From NCBI GenBank assembly GCA_020852965.1, contig JADYZV010000131.1:1-64000 (forward strand): a stretch of DNA of 64,000 nt, written 5' to 3'. The DNA comes from Pirellulaceae bacterium (GTDB lineage Bacteria; Planctomycetota; Planctomycetia; Pirellulales; Pirellulaceae). Positions 23,662-32,220 of this stretch are shown here, one piece after another. A program made the translations under genes and the position numbers. A model generated the notes under the pieces. It did no database searches, was not told where the DNA came from, and saw nothing but the letters and a program-made list of their open reading frames with translations. Every line of letters starts with the position of its first letter. The first letter of the stretch is position 1.

Positions 23662-25803
23662 ATGGGCTTGCTCGCTCCACTGTACGCGCTGGCAGCCTTG
23701 GCATTGGCTGGTCCCATCCTGTTCCATTTGATTCGCAGGCAACCACGCGGTGAAGTGTCATTTAGCTCGTTGATGTTCTTGTCCACATCGCCGCCACGAT
23801 TGACGCGCCGTAGCCGGCTCGACAACCTGTGGCTGCTGCTGCTGCGAATGCTAGCGCTGTTGCTGATTGCGATTGCCTTCATGCGTCCCTTTTTGCGGCA
23901 GGACCAGTTCTTGAATACCACGTTAGCTGGACGCCACATCGTATTGTTGATCGATACCAGTGGCAGCATGCAGCGATCCGATGTCTGGACCGACGCGCAG
24001 CGGCTCGCTACCGAAGTGCTCGGAGACCTTTCTCTCGCAGATCGAGTGGCGCTGTACTCGATCGATCGTGAATTGACCGCCTTACTCCCCTTAGACGACT
24101 TGGGGAATACTGCACCCGATGCGACTCAGCACGCTGCGAAAGAGGCGATGTTGCAACTCGAACCGACATGGCAGTCGACCGAGTTGGCCGAAGGACTCAA
24201 GTCGCTCGCCGATTTGATTGTGTCGCAGAGCATCTCCGACTCACTGCCGCCAGGGACCAAACACGAAGTCGTGCTTATTACCGATTTGCATAGCGGAGTT
24301 CGGCTCGAAGGACTGCAAGGGTTCGCCTGGCCGGAGAATATCAATTTGGATGTTCGCCAGGCGCTGCCTGCTCAAGCGGGTAATGCGCATCTCAGCTTGC
24401 TTCAAGCCGCCGATGCTGGGCCTTCTCAATCTACTACAGACGGCAGGCCGGTGGCGGTCGGTAGCGCAACGGCCGCGTTGCGCGTGCGCGTAGAGAACGA
24501 TAGCGATGCGCAAGGCACGACGCTTCAATTGTCTTGGGCCGATGCCGACGGTCCGCTGCCGGGACGGGCGACCGGTTTGCAAATTCCGCCTGGACAAGTG
24601 CGTGTAGTGCCGCTGGGTGAACGCCCACCGTCTGCCGATCGCATTGTGTTGCAAGGTGATGCCTGGGACGGCGACAATACTCTGTATCTCGTACAGCCGA
24701 TTCGAACGACGCGGCAAATCGTATTCTGCGGTACCTCCCAGCCGCTCCCCGAAGAGGATTTGAGCTACTTTCTCAAGCAAGCCCCACTAAGCTCAGAACT
24801 CGTCATGCGTGAAGTGGTCGCAGTCGCAGCGAATGAATTGCCCACGCGTCTCGAGTCTCCCGAAACCTGCGCGGTGGTCCTCGAACCGACCGCAGCGGTA
24901 CTCGAACAGTCCGCAGCGATACAGCGATTTGCCGATCTGGGTGGTGTCGCGCTGCTGTGCCTGTCACGCCCCGCCTTAGAAGATCGAAACGGCGTAGCTG
25001 GAATGGATGATCTAGCACGCTTTCTACGCGATCTCCTGCAAGAACCAAATCTGAGCGTAAGCGAAGGGGCAACCGAGGATTTCAGCTTGCTGGCCAAAAT
25101 CGATTTCACTCATCCGGTCTTTGCTCCACTGTCCGATCCGCGCTTCAATGACTTTAGCAAGCTGCGATTTTGGTCGCATCGTCAAGTTGCTCTTCCAGCA
25201 GAATCGGAAGTGCGCACCGTCGCTAGTTTCGACAATCGATCACCGCTGCTGCTCGAAGCCAGGCGTGGGAAGGGACGAGTCTGGGTGTTGACCGCCGGTT
25301 GGCAACCAACAGCCAGCAACTTAGGGCTGTCGACTAAGTTCGTTCCCATACTCATGGGACTCGTCGACCCTCAGAACAGTCGCCGCCCCTCGCAACTTAG
25401 TTATGCGGTAGGGGATACAATAGAGGTTAGCGATCCGCAACAGGTTGTTGTGACCACAGCTCAATCCGAGCCAGTCGACCAGGGACAAGTCGTGCGACAT
25501 GGTCAGTCGATCGAGTTGCGCCGGCCCGGACTGTTCTGGTTGCAAGAAGGTGACGTGAGGCGGCAGATCGCGGTGCAAGTGCCCGTGAGTGAAAGTCGCT
25601 TGGTCCCCTTGGACGTGGCGCAGTTGGAACAGTACGGTATCGCCGTTGGCCAGCTAGACAGTGATGTTCGCCGACGTGAATCCGTGCGACAAATGCAACG
25701 TGAGGAGCTCGAGAGCAAGCAACGTTTGTGGCAGTGGTTGTTGGTCGCCTGCTTGGTCGTATTGGTCGTCGAAACGTGGCTGGCAGGCTGGCAGAGTCGA
25801 TAG
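23662..25803 (+). CDS. BatA-type membrane protein with von Willebrand factor A domain
   Basis: 713 residues, ATG 23662. N-terminal BatA module: membrane segment LYALAALALAGPILFHLI, then RGEVSFSSLMFL and RLDNLWLLLLRMLALLLIAIAF (residues about 5-75). The VWA domain follows with LIDTSGSMQRSD (metal site DTSGS) near residue 97. The central part resembles a class I glutamine-amidotransferase-like fold, and a last membrane segment lies at LWQWLLVACLVVLVVETWLA close to the C-terminus. Such proteins are the membrane part of MoxR/Bat systems. The next gene is 193 bases away, across repeats. Confidence 0.88.
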   Translation: MGLLAPLYALAALALAGPILFHLIRRQPRGEVSFSSLMFLSTSPPRLTRRSRLDNLWLLLLRMLALLLIAIAFMRPFLRQDQFLNTTLAGRHIVLLIDTSGSMQRSDVWTDAQRLATEVLGDLSLADRVALYSIDRELTALLPLDDLGNTAPDATQHAAKEAMLQLEPTWQSTELAEGLKSLADLIVSQSISDSLPPGTKHEVVLITDLHSGVRLEGLQGFAWPENINLDVRQALPAQAGNAHLSLLQAADAGPSQSTTDGRPVAVGSATAALRVRVENDSDAQGTTLQLSWADADGPLPGRATGLQIPPGQVRVVPLGERPPSADRIVLQGDAWDGDNTLYLVQPIRTTRQIVFCGTSQPLPEEDLSYFLKQAPLSSELVMREVVAVAANELPTRLESPETCAVVLEPTAAVLEQSAAIQRFADLGGVALLCLSRPALEDRNGVAGMDDLARFLRDLLQEPNLSVSEGATEDFSLLAKIDFTHPVFAPLSDPRFNDFSKLRFWSHRQVALPAESEVRTVASFDNRSPLLLEARRGKGRVWVLTAGWQPTASNLGLSTKFVPILMGLVDPQNSRRPSQLSYAVGDTIEVSDPQQVVVTTAQSEPVDQGQVVRHGQSIELRRPGLFWLQEGDVRRQIAVQVPVSESRLVPLDVAQLEQYGIAVGQLDSDVRRRESVRQMQREELESKQRLWQWLLVACLVVLVVETWLAGWQSR

Positions 25804-25846
25804 CAGATTTGCGGATTAAGCGCGGAGCTTGGGCGCTTTTGCTTGC

Positions 25847-25990
25847 AAAACTGATTCACCAGCGAGGCAAGCTCGCGGGGGTCTGGAGGGCAGAAACTGG
25901 CTCACCAGCGAGGCAAGCTTGTGGAGGGCTGGAGGATAGAAACTGATTCAATGGCGAGCAAGCTCGCGTGAGGTTGGTCGGGAGGACAGA
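25847..25990 (+). repeat. Array of three CTGATTCACC-family repeats ending in a ribosome binding site
   Basis: Copies begin at about 25847, 25892 and 25938. The first is close to consensus with the hairpin GCGAG-gcaag-CTCGC; the second and third have decayed arms. Each unit ends in a purine-rich stretch (GGAGGGCAG, GGAGGATAG, GGAGGACAG). The last of these lies ten bases before ATG 25997 and serves as the ribosome binding site of the next gene. Confidence 0.85.
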
Positions 25991-25996
25991 AAGAAC

Positions 25997-28900
25997 ATGG
26001 ACACACGAATACAATTGCGAATCGCCCAGGTGGCTCGTCGGTTGCGATCGGTTCGTATCGGTTGGAGCCTAGCTGGTATTTGGCTGCTGGCATCGTTATG
26101 CGGTTGGTCCCTGATCTTTGCCATTCGTAGCGGTGTACCGACAATTCTCATGCAGAGCCTTTCCGGCACTGCCTCCCGTGAACGGGTTATCCTCTGGTGG
26201 CTGGGCGCATCGTTGTTGGCTGCCGTTGTGATCGTCGTGCTCTATTACTATCGTAGGCCCAACTACTCGCAAGTCGTGCAGCGGCTTGAGCGGCACTTTC
26301 CCGAACTCGAACAACGCCTCCTCACCGCATCTCAAATCCAGCTCGATATGTCCGCTCGGCCTATGGGTTATCTGCAACGCTGCGTTATTTCCGAAGCCAT
26401 TCATCATGACGTACACCATGGTTGGCTTTCATTGGTTTCGTCTTGGCGAATTGCCCTGGCGCGGTTGGTTAATTTCGCCGCGCTGCTATGCCTACTTGCT
26501 ACCGCATGGGTGTTGTGGAAGATGCCGGAGAGTACTCTGCTCACGAGTGCTCTCGCCAATATGTCCAATCGTGGAGCGTTGTCCGCTGCGATCGTCGAGC
26601 CGGGCGATATTGAGATCGAACGCGGCACAAGTCTCATTGTTACGGCGAAGTTTGATCAGCAGGTTCCCGATGAAGTGTGGTTGGTTCACCATCGAGATAT
26701 CGGGGCTGTCAATCGCAGTTCAACGCAAACACCGGTGGATGACGCTGTGGGTAGCGGTGCGGTTGGTGAAGTGCGGCTTCGCATGAGACCATCGCTCGAT
26801 GACCCCATCTTTGCCGCCTATCTGGTTGATGTAAAAGAGCCGTTGAACTACCGTGTCGAATATGGAGCAGCCACATCCGCCACGTATCGCGTCGAAGTTT
26901 TCGATGTACCGGCACTCGTGCGGGCCGACGCAGAATTGGTTTATCCCGAATACACTCAGCAGCCACCGCGCACGGTACTCGACACGCGGCGTATCACCGT
27001 CGCTGAGGGGACACATGTTACCTGGAAGCTACAGCTCAACAAACCGATGGCCATTGCCGAATTGCTGCCAGACGAAGGGGAGCCGATTCGATTGCTTGCG
27101 ACGGAGGACGCACCTACCGTCGTACAGACCAGCATGGTGTTGTTGGAAGATCAGCAGTGGTTAGTACGCCTCGTCGACTCGGAGGGTCGCAGCAATGCGA
27201 TCGAGATCAAGCTGCGGGCTACCGTGCTGCCCAACGAGTCAGCCAAGATCCAATTGTTGGCTGGCGGCGATGCGCGTGTTTCACCCATCGAAGAGTTTGA
27301 TATATCGGCTAAAGTGAGCGATGATTTTGCAGTGATGGCAGCCGGGATTGGCTATCAGATCGGCGGCGAGGAACCGGTTGAGTTAACGGCAATCGAGCTC
27401 GACGTGGAGAGCAGGCAAGCGACGTTCACTCAGCGTATCGACTTGGAGGAGTTGGCTGCACAAGCCAATCAACTGCTGTCGTACTATGTATGGGCCGAGG
27501 AGCGCGGGGATGATGGCCGACCGCGCCGCACCGAGAGCGAGATGTATTTCGTCGAAGTCCGCCCCTTCGAAGAGATTTTTCGCGAAGGCGACGCGCCGCC
27601 CAGCGGCCAGCAACAACAGCAGCAACAAGCGGGTAATCAACAGACCGAAGAACTGTTAGAACTCCAGAAACAGATCGTCATCGCGACATGGAATTTGCTA
27701 CGCGCAAGTCGTCAGGCGGAATTGCCTGAGGGCGTAGCTAGCGATTTGGATTTGCTGGTCGAATCACAAGCCAATGCGGCCGCATTGCTCGAAGAAAAAG
27801 CAGCCGAATTGGCGACTGAGGAACTACAACCCATCATCGAGCGGGCGGCTCTGAGTATGCAGGCGGCCATCGCGGGCTTGACTTCCGCGCGGCAAACGCT
27901 GGCCAAGCCTGAGCTGAGTGGAGCGCTCACGCACGAACAGGCCGCCTACCAAGCGCTATTGCAATTGCAAAGTCAAGAGTACGAAGTGGTGCGTGGACAG
28001 CAATCGCCATCACAATCCTCGTCCAGCCGCTCGCAGTCGCGTCAGGCTCAACTCGATCAATTGGAACTCAACAACGAAGAGAGTCGCTACGAGGACGAGC
28101 GCTTGGCACAATCTCAAGAGGACGAGCAGCAGGGCGAACTGCGGCAAGTCATCAGCCGCTTGCGCGAACTGGCCGCTCGCCAGGAGGACTTCAACGAACA
28201 ACTGCGCGAGTTGCAAGCGGCTCTGCAAGTCGCCGAGACACCCGAGCAGCGCGAGGAGCTGCAACGACAACTCGAACGCCTGCGCGAACAGCAACAGCAA
28301 ATGCTTGCCGATAGCGATGAACTCAGTGAACGCATGCAGAGCCCCGACAACCAAGCTATGCAGGAAGCTCAACAGGAGATGCAGCAAGCTCGCGACAATA
28401 TGCAGCGCGCCAGTGAGGCACTTCAACAGGACCAGCCGAGCCAAGCTCTGGCAGCGGGCACGCGCGCAGAACAACAACTCAAGGAATTGCAAGATGAAGT
28501 GCGACAGCAAGCAGCCAATCAATTCCAGGAGTCGATGCAAGACATGCAACGGCAAGCGTCCGAGCTGGAGCAACGACAGGCCGAATTGGCACACAGGCTG
28601 AGCGGCCAGTCCGACAATGAGCAAGACCCCCAGCTTTCCGCTGGATTGCGTGCCGACGAACCCGAGCAGCAGGAGACTACCGAACAACTTCGCGAGCAAC
28701 AGGCCGATTTAAAGGAACTATTGCAGGAGATGCAAGAAACAGTCACCGAGTCCGAGGAGGCGGAGCCGCTGTTGGCTCAACGTTTGTATGACAGCTACCG
28801 CAAAACTCAACAAGCCAAAGCGCTGGAACGACTGCAAGTCACCGAGCAATTGATCGAACGCAATTTGCAACAGCCCGCAAGCGAGTTGGCCAAAGAGTCT

Positions 28901-29698
28901 GCTGAGGACCTGAGCCAGCTTCGTGAAGAGATTGATCGCGCCGCTGAAGCTGTACTTGGAAGCGACATCGAATCGCTGCGACAGGCGCTCCGCAAGCTTG
29001 ACGAACTATCCGCTGCGCTGGATCAGGAACTGCCGAATGAGGCGGATCAACCAAGTGAATCAGGGCAAACCGATCCAAGCAAACCGAGTAGTCAAGCGGA
29101 AGAAACAGAACAGGAAGGCCAAGCGAACCAGTCAAGTCGAGAGAGTCAGTCAGGTCAGTCAGGTCAGCCAGGTCAGTCAGATCAGTCAGATCGACAAGAA
29201 CAGGCGAGTCAAACTGGTCAGCCCAATCGCACAGGTGAGGCCGCTCAGTCTAGTGGCGCGCAGCAACCCAATGGCTCGCAGCAACGATCGCTTTCCGATT
29301 TACTGAGACAATCCGCATCCCAATCGCAGCCGAGTGAAACCTCAAGGCAGACGGGCGGACCGCTGACCGGTGATGGCTTTCGAGAGTGGTCGGATGGTTT
29401 GCGCGATGTGGAGGAATTGGTTGCCGACGCGGAGCTTCGCTGGCAAGCGACTGAGATCCGTCAAGCGGCTCGCGAGCTGCGAACGGAGATGAAGCGTCAA
29501 ACGGCTGAGCCGCAATGGGACGAGGTGCGAGAGCTGGTGGCGGTTCCGCTGCGCGAACTGAAACGCAAAGTGGCTGACGAATTGGTGCGGCGCGCGGCTG
29601 ACAAGTCGCAAATTGTACCGCTCGATCGCGATCCAGTTCCCGATGAGTTTAGCCGAGGCGTACGGCAATACTTCGAGAATTTGGGGAGTGGGCAGTAG
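25997..29698 (+). CDS. Large membrane protein with Gln-rich coiled coil, DUF4175-like
   Basis: 1233 residues, ATG 25997 with GGAGGA ten bases upstream. Membrane segments about residues 23-40, 57-75 and 150-170, then a periplasmic beta-rich part with Ig-like repeats (about 190-520). From about residue 530 to 1100 the sequence is Gln/Glu-rich and helical (for example LQKQIVIATWNLLRAS, REDFNEQ-like EDFNEQLRELQAALQVAE), strong coiled coil. Residues about 1020-1120 are low complexity, driven by a 9-base GGTCAGTCA-type microrepeat near 29150-29190. The architecture matches DUF4175-like proteins of MoxR operons in Planctomycetes and Bacteroidetes. Stop and next start overlap by one base. Confidence 0.78.
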   Translation: MDTRIQLRIAQVARRLRSVRIGWSLAGIWLLASLCGWSLIFAIRSGVPTILMQSLSGTASRERVILWWLGASLLAAVVIVVLYYYRRPNYSQVVQRLERHFPELEQRLLTASQIQLDMSARPMGYLQRCVISEAIHHDVHHGWLSLVSSWRIALARLVNFAALLCLLATAWVLWKMPESTLLTSALANMSNRGALSAAIVEPGDIEIERGTSLIVTAKFDQQVPDEVWLVHHRDIGAVNRSSTQTPVDDAVGSGAVGEVRLRMRPSLDDPIFAAYLVDVKEPLNYRVEYGAATSATYRVEVFDVPALVRADAELVYPEYTQQPPRTVLDTRRITVAEGTHVTWKLQLNKPMAIAELLPDEGEPIRLLATEDAPTVVQTSMVLLEDQQWLVRLVDSEGRSNAIEIKLRATVLPNESAKIQLLAGGDARVSPIEEFDISAKVSDDFAVMAAGIGYQIGGEEPVELTAIELDVESRQATFTQRIDLEELAAQANQLLSYYVWAEERGDDGRPRRTESEMYFVEVRPFEEIFREGDAPPSGQQQQQQQAGNQQTEELLELQKQIVIATWNLLRASRQAELPEGVASDLDLLVESQANAAALLEEKAAELATEELQPIIERAALSMQAAIAGLTSARQTLAKPELSGALTHEQAAYQALLQLQSQEYEVVRGQQSPSQSSSSRSQSRQAQLDQLELNNEESRYEDERLAQSQEDEQQGELRQVISRLRELAARQEDFNEQLRELQAALQVAETPEQREELQRQLERLREQQQQMLADSDELSERMQSPDNQAMQEAQQEMQQARDNMQRASEALQQDQPSQALAAGTRAEQQLKELQDEVRQQAANQFQESMQDMQRQASELEQRQAELAHRLSGQSDNEQDPQLSAGLRADEPEQQETTEQLREQQADLKELLQEMQETVTESEEAEPLLAQRLYDSYRKTQQAKALERLQVTEQLIERNLQQPASELAKESAEDLSQLREEIDRAAEAVLGSDIESLRQALRKLDELSAALDQELPNEADQPSESGQTDPSKPSSQAEETEQEGQANQSSRESQSGQSGQPGQSDQSDRQEQASQTGQPNRTGEAAQSSGAQQPNGSQQRSLSDLLRQSASQSQPSETSRQTGGPLTGDGFREWSDGLRDVEELVADAELRWQATEIRQAARELRTEMKRQTAEPQWDEVRELVAVPLRELKRKVADELVRRAADKSQIVPLDRDPVPDEFSRGVRQYFENLGSGQ

Positions 29699-32220
29699 TG
29701 TTCGAATCCCTAATGTTTGGTGCCTACGATTGGCTGTGGATCGCCGTGGTGCTGGCCGCGGCTGTCAGCCTGCTGGCGCTGTGGAGCTATCTCGGTCGAC
29801 GGCGGGTGACCGCAAGCAGTTTTACCGCGATGTTGCTCAAGTGTGTGGCAGTCGCGGCTCTTGCCTTTTGTCTGCTCGAACCACAGGTACGAATTGAGCG
29901 TCCGCGACGTGGTGCCAATATCTTAGCTGTCATGGTAGACAGCAGTCGCAGTATGCAGATCCGCCCATCCGGATCCACTCATAGTCGCGCAGAAGGCCTG
30001 CGTCCCTGGCTGCGAACCAAGTCGGCCTGGCAGACTCGGGCGGCGCAGGATTTTGAAGTACGTCGCTATCGCTTTGACCAGCATCTGCAGTCGGTGCCAG
30101 AGTTAGAAGAGCTCGACTTCACTGGTCAACACTCGGCGCTGGCCAGTTCGCTCGACACCTTGCACTCGCGTTTTGCACAGCGCAGCGTAGCTGGGACATT
30201 GTTGTTCACCGATGGTCTGGCTACCGATGATGTCGAACGTGTGCTTCAGAAAGGTGATTTCCCATTCCCACTCTATCCAGTAATCGAGAGTGCAGCACGC
30301 TCGCTGAGGGACATTTCACTCAGCCACACTTCGGTTTCGGTCTCTCCCTTTGAATTGGCACCCGCCCGTGTCGAGGCCAGTTTGGCCGTTCAAGGGCTAT
30401 CTGGCCGCGACGTCGTCGTGAGCTTGCTTGCCGCCGATGGAAGCTCGCTCGAACAGCAACGCTTCACCGTCGACGACGATCCATTCGAACGCAAAGTCCG
30501 GTTTCAGTTCCAGCCATCGGAACCTGGTTTGCAGTTTGTCGAATTGCGGGCGCAACTGGCTAGTGAAATGGCTGCGGTGGCAAAAGCTACAAGCACGGAT
30601 GTGGTTCACTCGAATTCTCGATCGGAAACCACCAATCCGACGTGGAGCGTCGGGCCACATTCACGATCGGCAACTTCCAATCCGACGCGGAGCGTCGGGC
30701 CACATTCATCCTTGGCAGCGACCCAACCTCGATCATTTGACTTCAATCGCACTGAGGTCGTCAGCCGGGTCGAAGCCTCGACGGCCAACAATCGCTGCGT
30801 GGTGGCCGTAGATCGTGGCGGTGGGCCGTATCGGATTCTATACGTCTCGGGCAGACCGAATTGGGAATATAAATTCATCCGTCGAGCGCTGGAGGAAGAT
30901 ATCGAATTGCAATTTCATGCGCTGGTCCGCATCGCCAAGAAAGAAGCCAAGTTTAGCTTTGGCGATCGAGTGGTCGAATCGGCCAACCCACTCAAGGCTG
31001 GTTTTAGCGACGATGAAGAGACGGTCGAGCAGTACGACGAACCGGTCCTGCTGCGAATTGGTGAGGGAGCGGCCGAAGCGCTCCAGGCAGGCTTTCCCAG
31101 CGGGGCCGAAGACCTGTTTGCGTATCATGCGATCATCCTGGACGATGTCGAGGCGCGTTTCTTTACGCAACAACAAATGCTGCTCGTGCGACAGTTCGTG
31201 GCCGAGCGTGGCGGTGGACTGCTGATGCTCGGTGGGCAAGAGAGCTTTCTCGGCGGTGGCTATCGCGACACGCCGATCGGAGAAGTCCTGCCGGTCTACC
31301 TACGCGGTGAGGAGTCTGTCGAGGATAAAACACAAGCGGTTTGCTATCGACTAACTCGCGGCGGGGCGCTGGAACCATGGCTGCGACTGCGGACAGTGCA
31401 GGCGGACGAAGCCAAACGCTTTGAGGAAATGCCGGAGTTTTTGACTTGGAATGTGGTCTCTGGAACCAAACCGGGGTCGGAATTGTTGGCCGAGTTGAGC
31501 CGTGGTAGTGGAGGTTCGCAACCTGCGTTGGTTTCGCAGCGTTTTGGCAAAGGTCGCACGCTGGCTCTATTAGTTGGTGATTTTTGGCGCTGGAGCATGC
31601 GACGTGCCTCGCTCGACACCGACGACTTGGCGCAGAATTGGCGACAGATCGCACGCTGGTTGACGAGCGACGTGCCGCGACGCGTACAGATCGAAATTGT
31701 TCCGCCGACCGATCCGCAGCAGCCTCATCGACTGAACATCGTACTGCGCGACGCCGGCTTCCAACCGCTCGACAATGCCAACGTTCGATTGACTGTCACC
31801 GAGCCCGATGGTCGCGTGGTCGAAGTACAGGCGCAACCCGACTCGGTGCGGCGAGGACACTATGTAGCGGACTACTGGTCGGCTCTCGATGGCGGATATC
31901 GTTGCGAGATCGAGTCCGCCAGCCCTGACGGCCAATCGCTTGAAATGCTGCAAAGCGGCTGGACTGCGCAGCCTAGCGCTGCTGAGTTTGCGCGCGTCGA
32001 GCCAGATACCGCACTGCTCGAAAGATTGGCGCAAGCCTCTGGGGGCGAAGTGGTGGAGCTTAACAATCTCGATTCGTTTGTAACGTCGCTTCCCACGCGT
32101 CGCGTACCGCAAACCGAAGTGCGCATCGAACCGCTGTGGCATCAACCCTGGCTGATTGCGTTGGCCATCGGTTGCCTCTGCCTCGAGTGGGGCTTGCGCC
32201 GCTGGAAGGGGTTAGCATGA
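29698..32220 (+). CDS. Membrane-anchored VWA / glutamine-amidotransferase-like protein
   Basis: 840 residues, GTG 29698 overlapping the previous stop by one base. Two N-terminal membrane segments (WIAVVLAAAVSLLALWSYL; MLLKCVAVAALAFCLLE), then a VWA-like domain with MVDSSRSMQIRPS (D-x-S-x-S). After residue about 380, YRILYVSGRPNWEYKFIRR and FVAERGGGLLMLGGQESF with GGGYRDTPIGEVLPV match the amidotransferase-like domain of these proteins; a last membrane segment (WLIALAIGCLCLEWGL) is at the C-terminus. Residues 308-337 are two 15-residue copies of an inserted palindromic repeat (30619-30708). Part of the MoxR operon; overlaps the next gene by ATGA. Confidence 0.83.
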   Translation: MFESLMFGAYDWLWIAVVLAAAVSLLALWSYLGRRRVTASSFTAMLLKCVAVAALAFCLLEPQVRIERPRRGANILAVMVDSSRSMQIRPSGSTHSRAEGLRPWLRTKSAWQTRAAQDFEVRRYRFDQHLQSVPELEELDFTGQHSALASSLDTLHSRFAQRSVAGTLLFTDGLATDDVERVLQKGDFPFPLYPVIESAARSLRDISLSHTSVSVSPFELAPARVEASLAVQGLSGRDVVVSLLAADGSSLEQQRFTVDDDPFERKVRFQFQPSEPGLQFVELRAQLASEMAAVAKATSTDVVHSNSRSETTNPTWSVGPHSRSATSNPTRSVGPHSSLAATQPRSFDFNRTEVVSRVEASTANNRCVVAVDRGGGPYRILYVSGRPNWEYKFIRRALEEDIELQFHALVRIAKKEAKFSFGDRVVESANPLKAGFSDDEETVEQYDEPVLLRIGEGAAEALQAGFPSGAEDLFAYHAIILDDVEARFFTQQQMLLVRQFVAERGGGLLMLGGQESFLGGGYRDTPIGEVLPVYLRGEESVEDKTQAVCYRLTRGGALEPWLRLRTVQADEAKRFEEMPEFLTWNVVSGTKPGSELLAELSRGSGGSQPALVSQRFGKGRTLALLVGDFWRWSMRRASLDTDDLAQNWRQIARWLTSDVPRRVQIEIVPPTDPQQPHRLNIVLRDAGFQPLDNANVRLTVTEPDGRVVEVQAQPDSVRRGHYVADYWSALDGGYRCEIESASPDGQSLEMLQSGWTAQPSAAEFARVEPDTALLERLAQASGGEVVELNNLDSFVTSLPTRRVPQTEVRIEPLWHQPWLIALAIGCLCLEWGLRRWKGLA
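30619..30708 (+). repeat. In-frame 45-bp tandem palindromic repeat inside a VWA gene
   Basis: Two 45-base units, 30619-30663 and 30664-30708, encode RSETTNPTWSVGPHS and RSATSNPTRSVGPHS. Each holds a hairpin: CCGACGT-gga-GCGTCGG at 30637-30653 and the perfect CCGACGC-gga-GCGTCGG at 30682-30698. The length keeps the reading frame. It lies between the VWA-like and amidotransferase-like parts, so probably in a tolerant linker. Confidence 0.9.

Noticed and set aside
32136-32216. Earlier start for the C13-like gene overlapping the VWA gene by 85 bases
   Set aside because: The ATG at 32217 overlaps the previous stop as ATGA, the usual coupling seen elsewhere in this operon.
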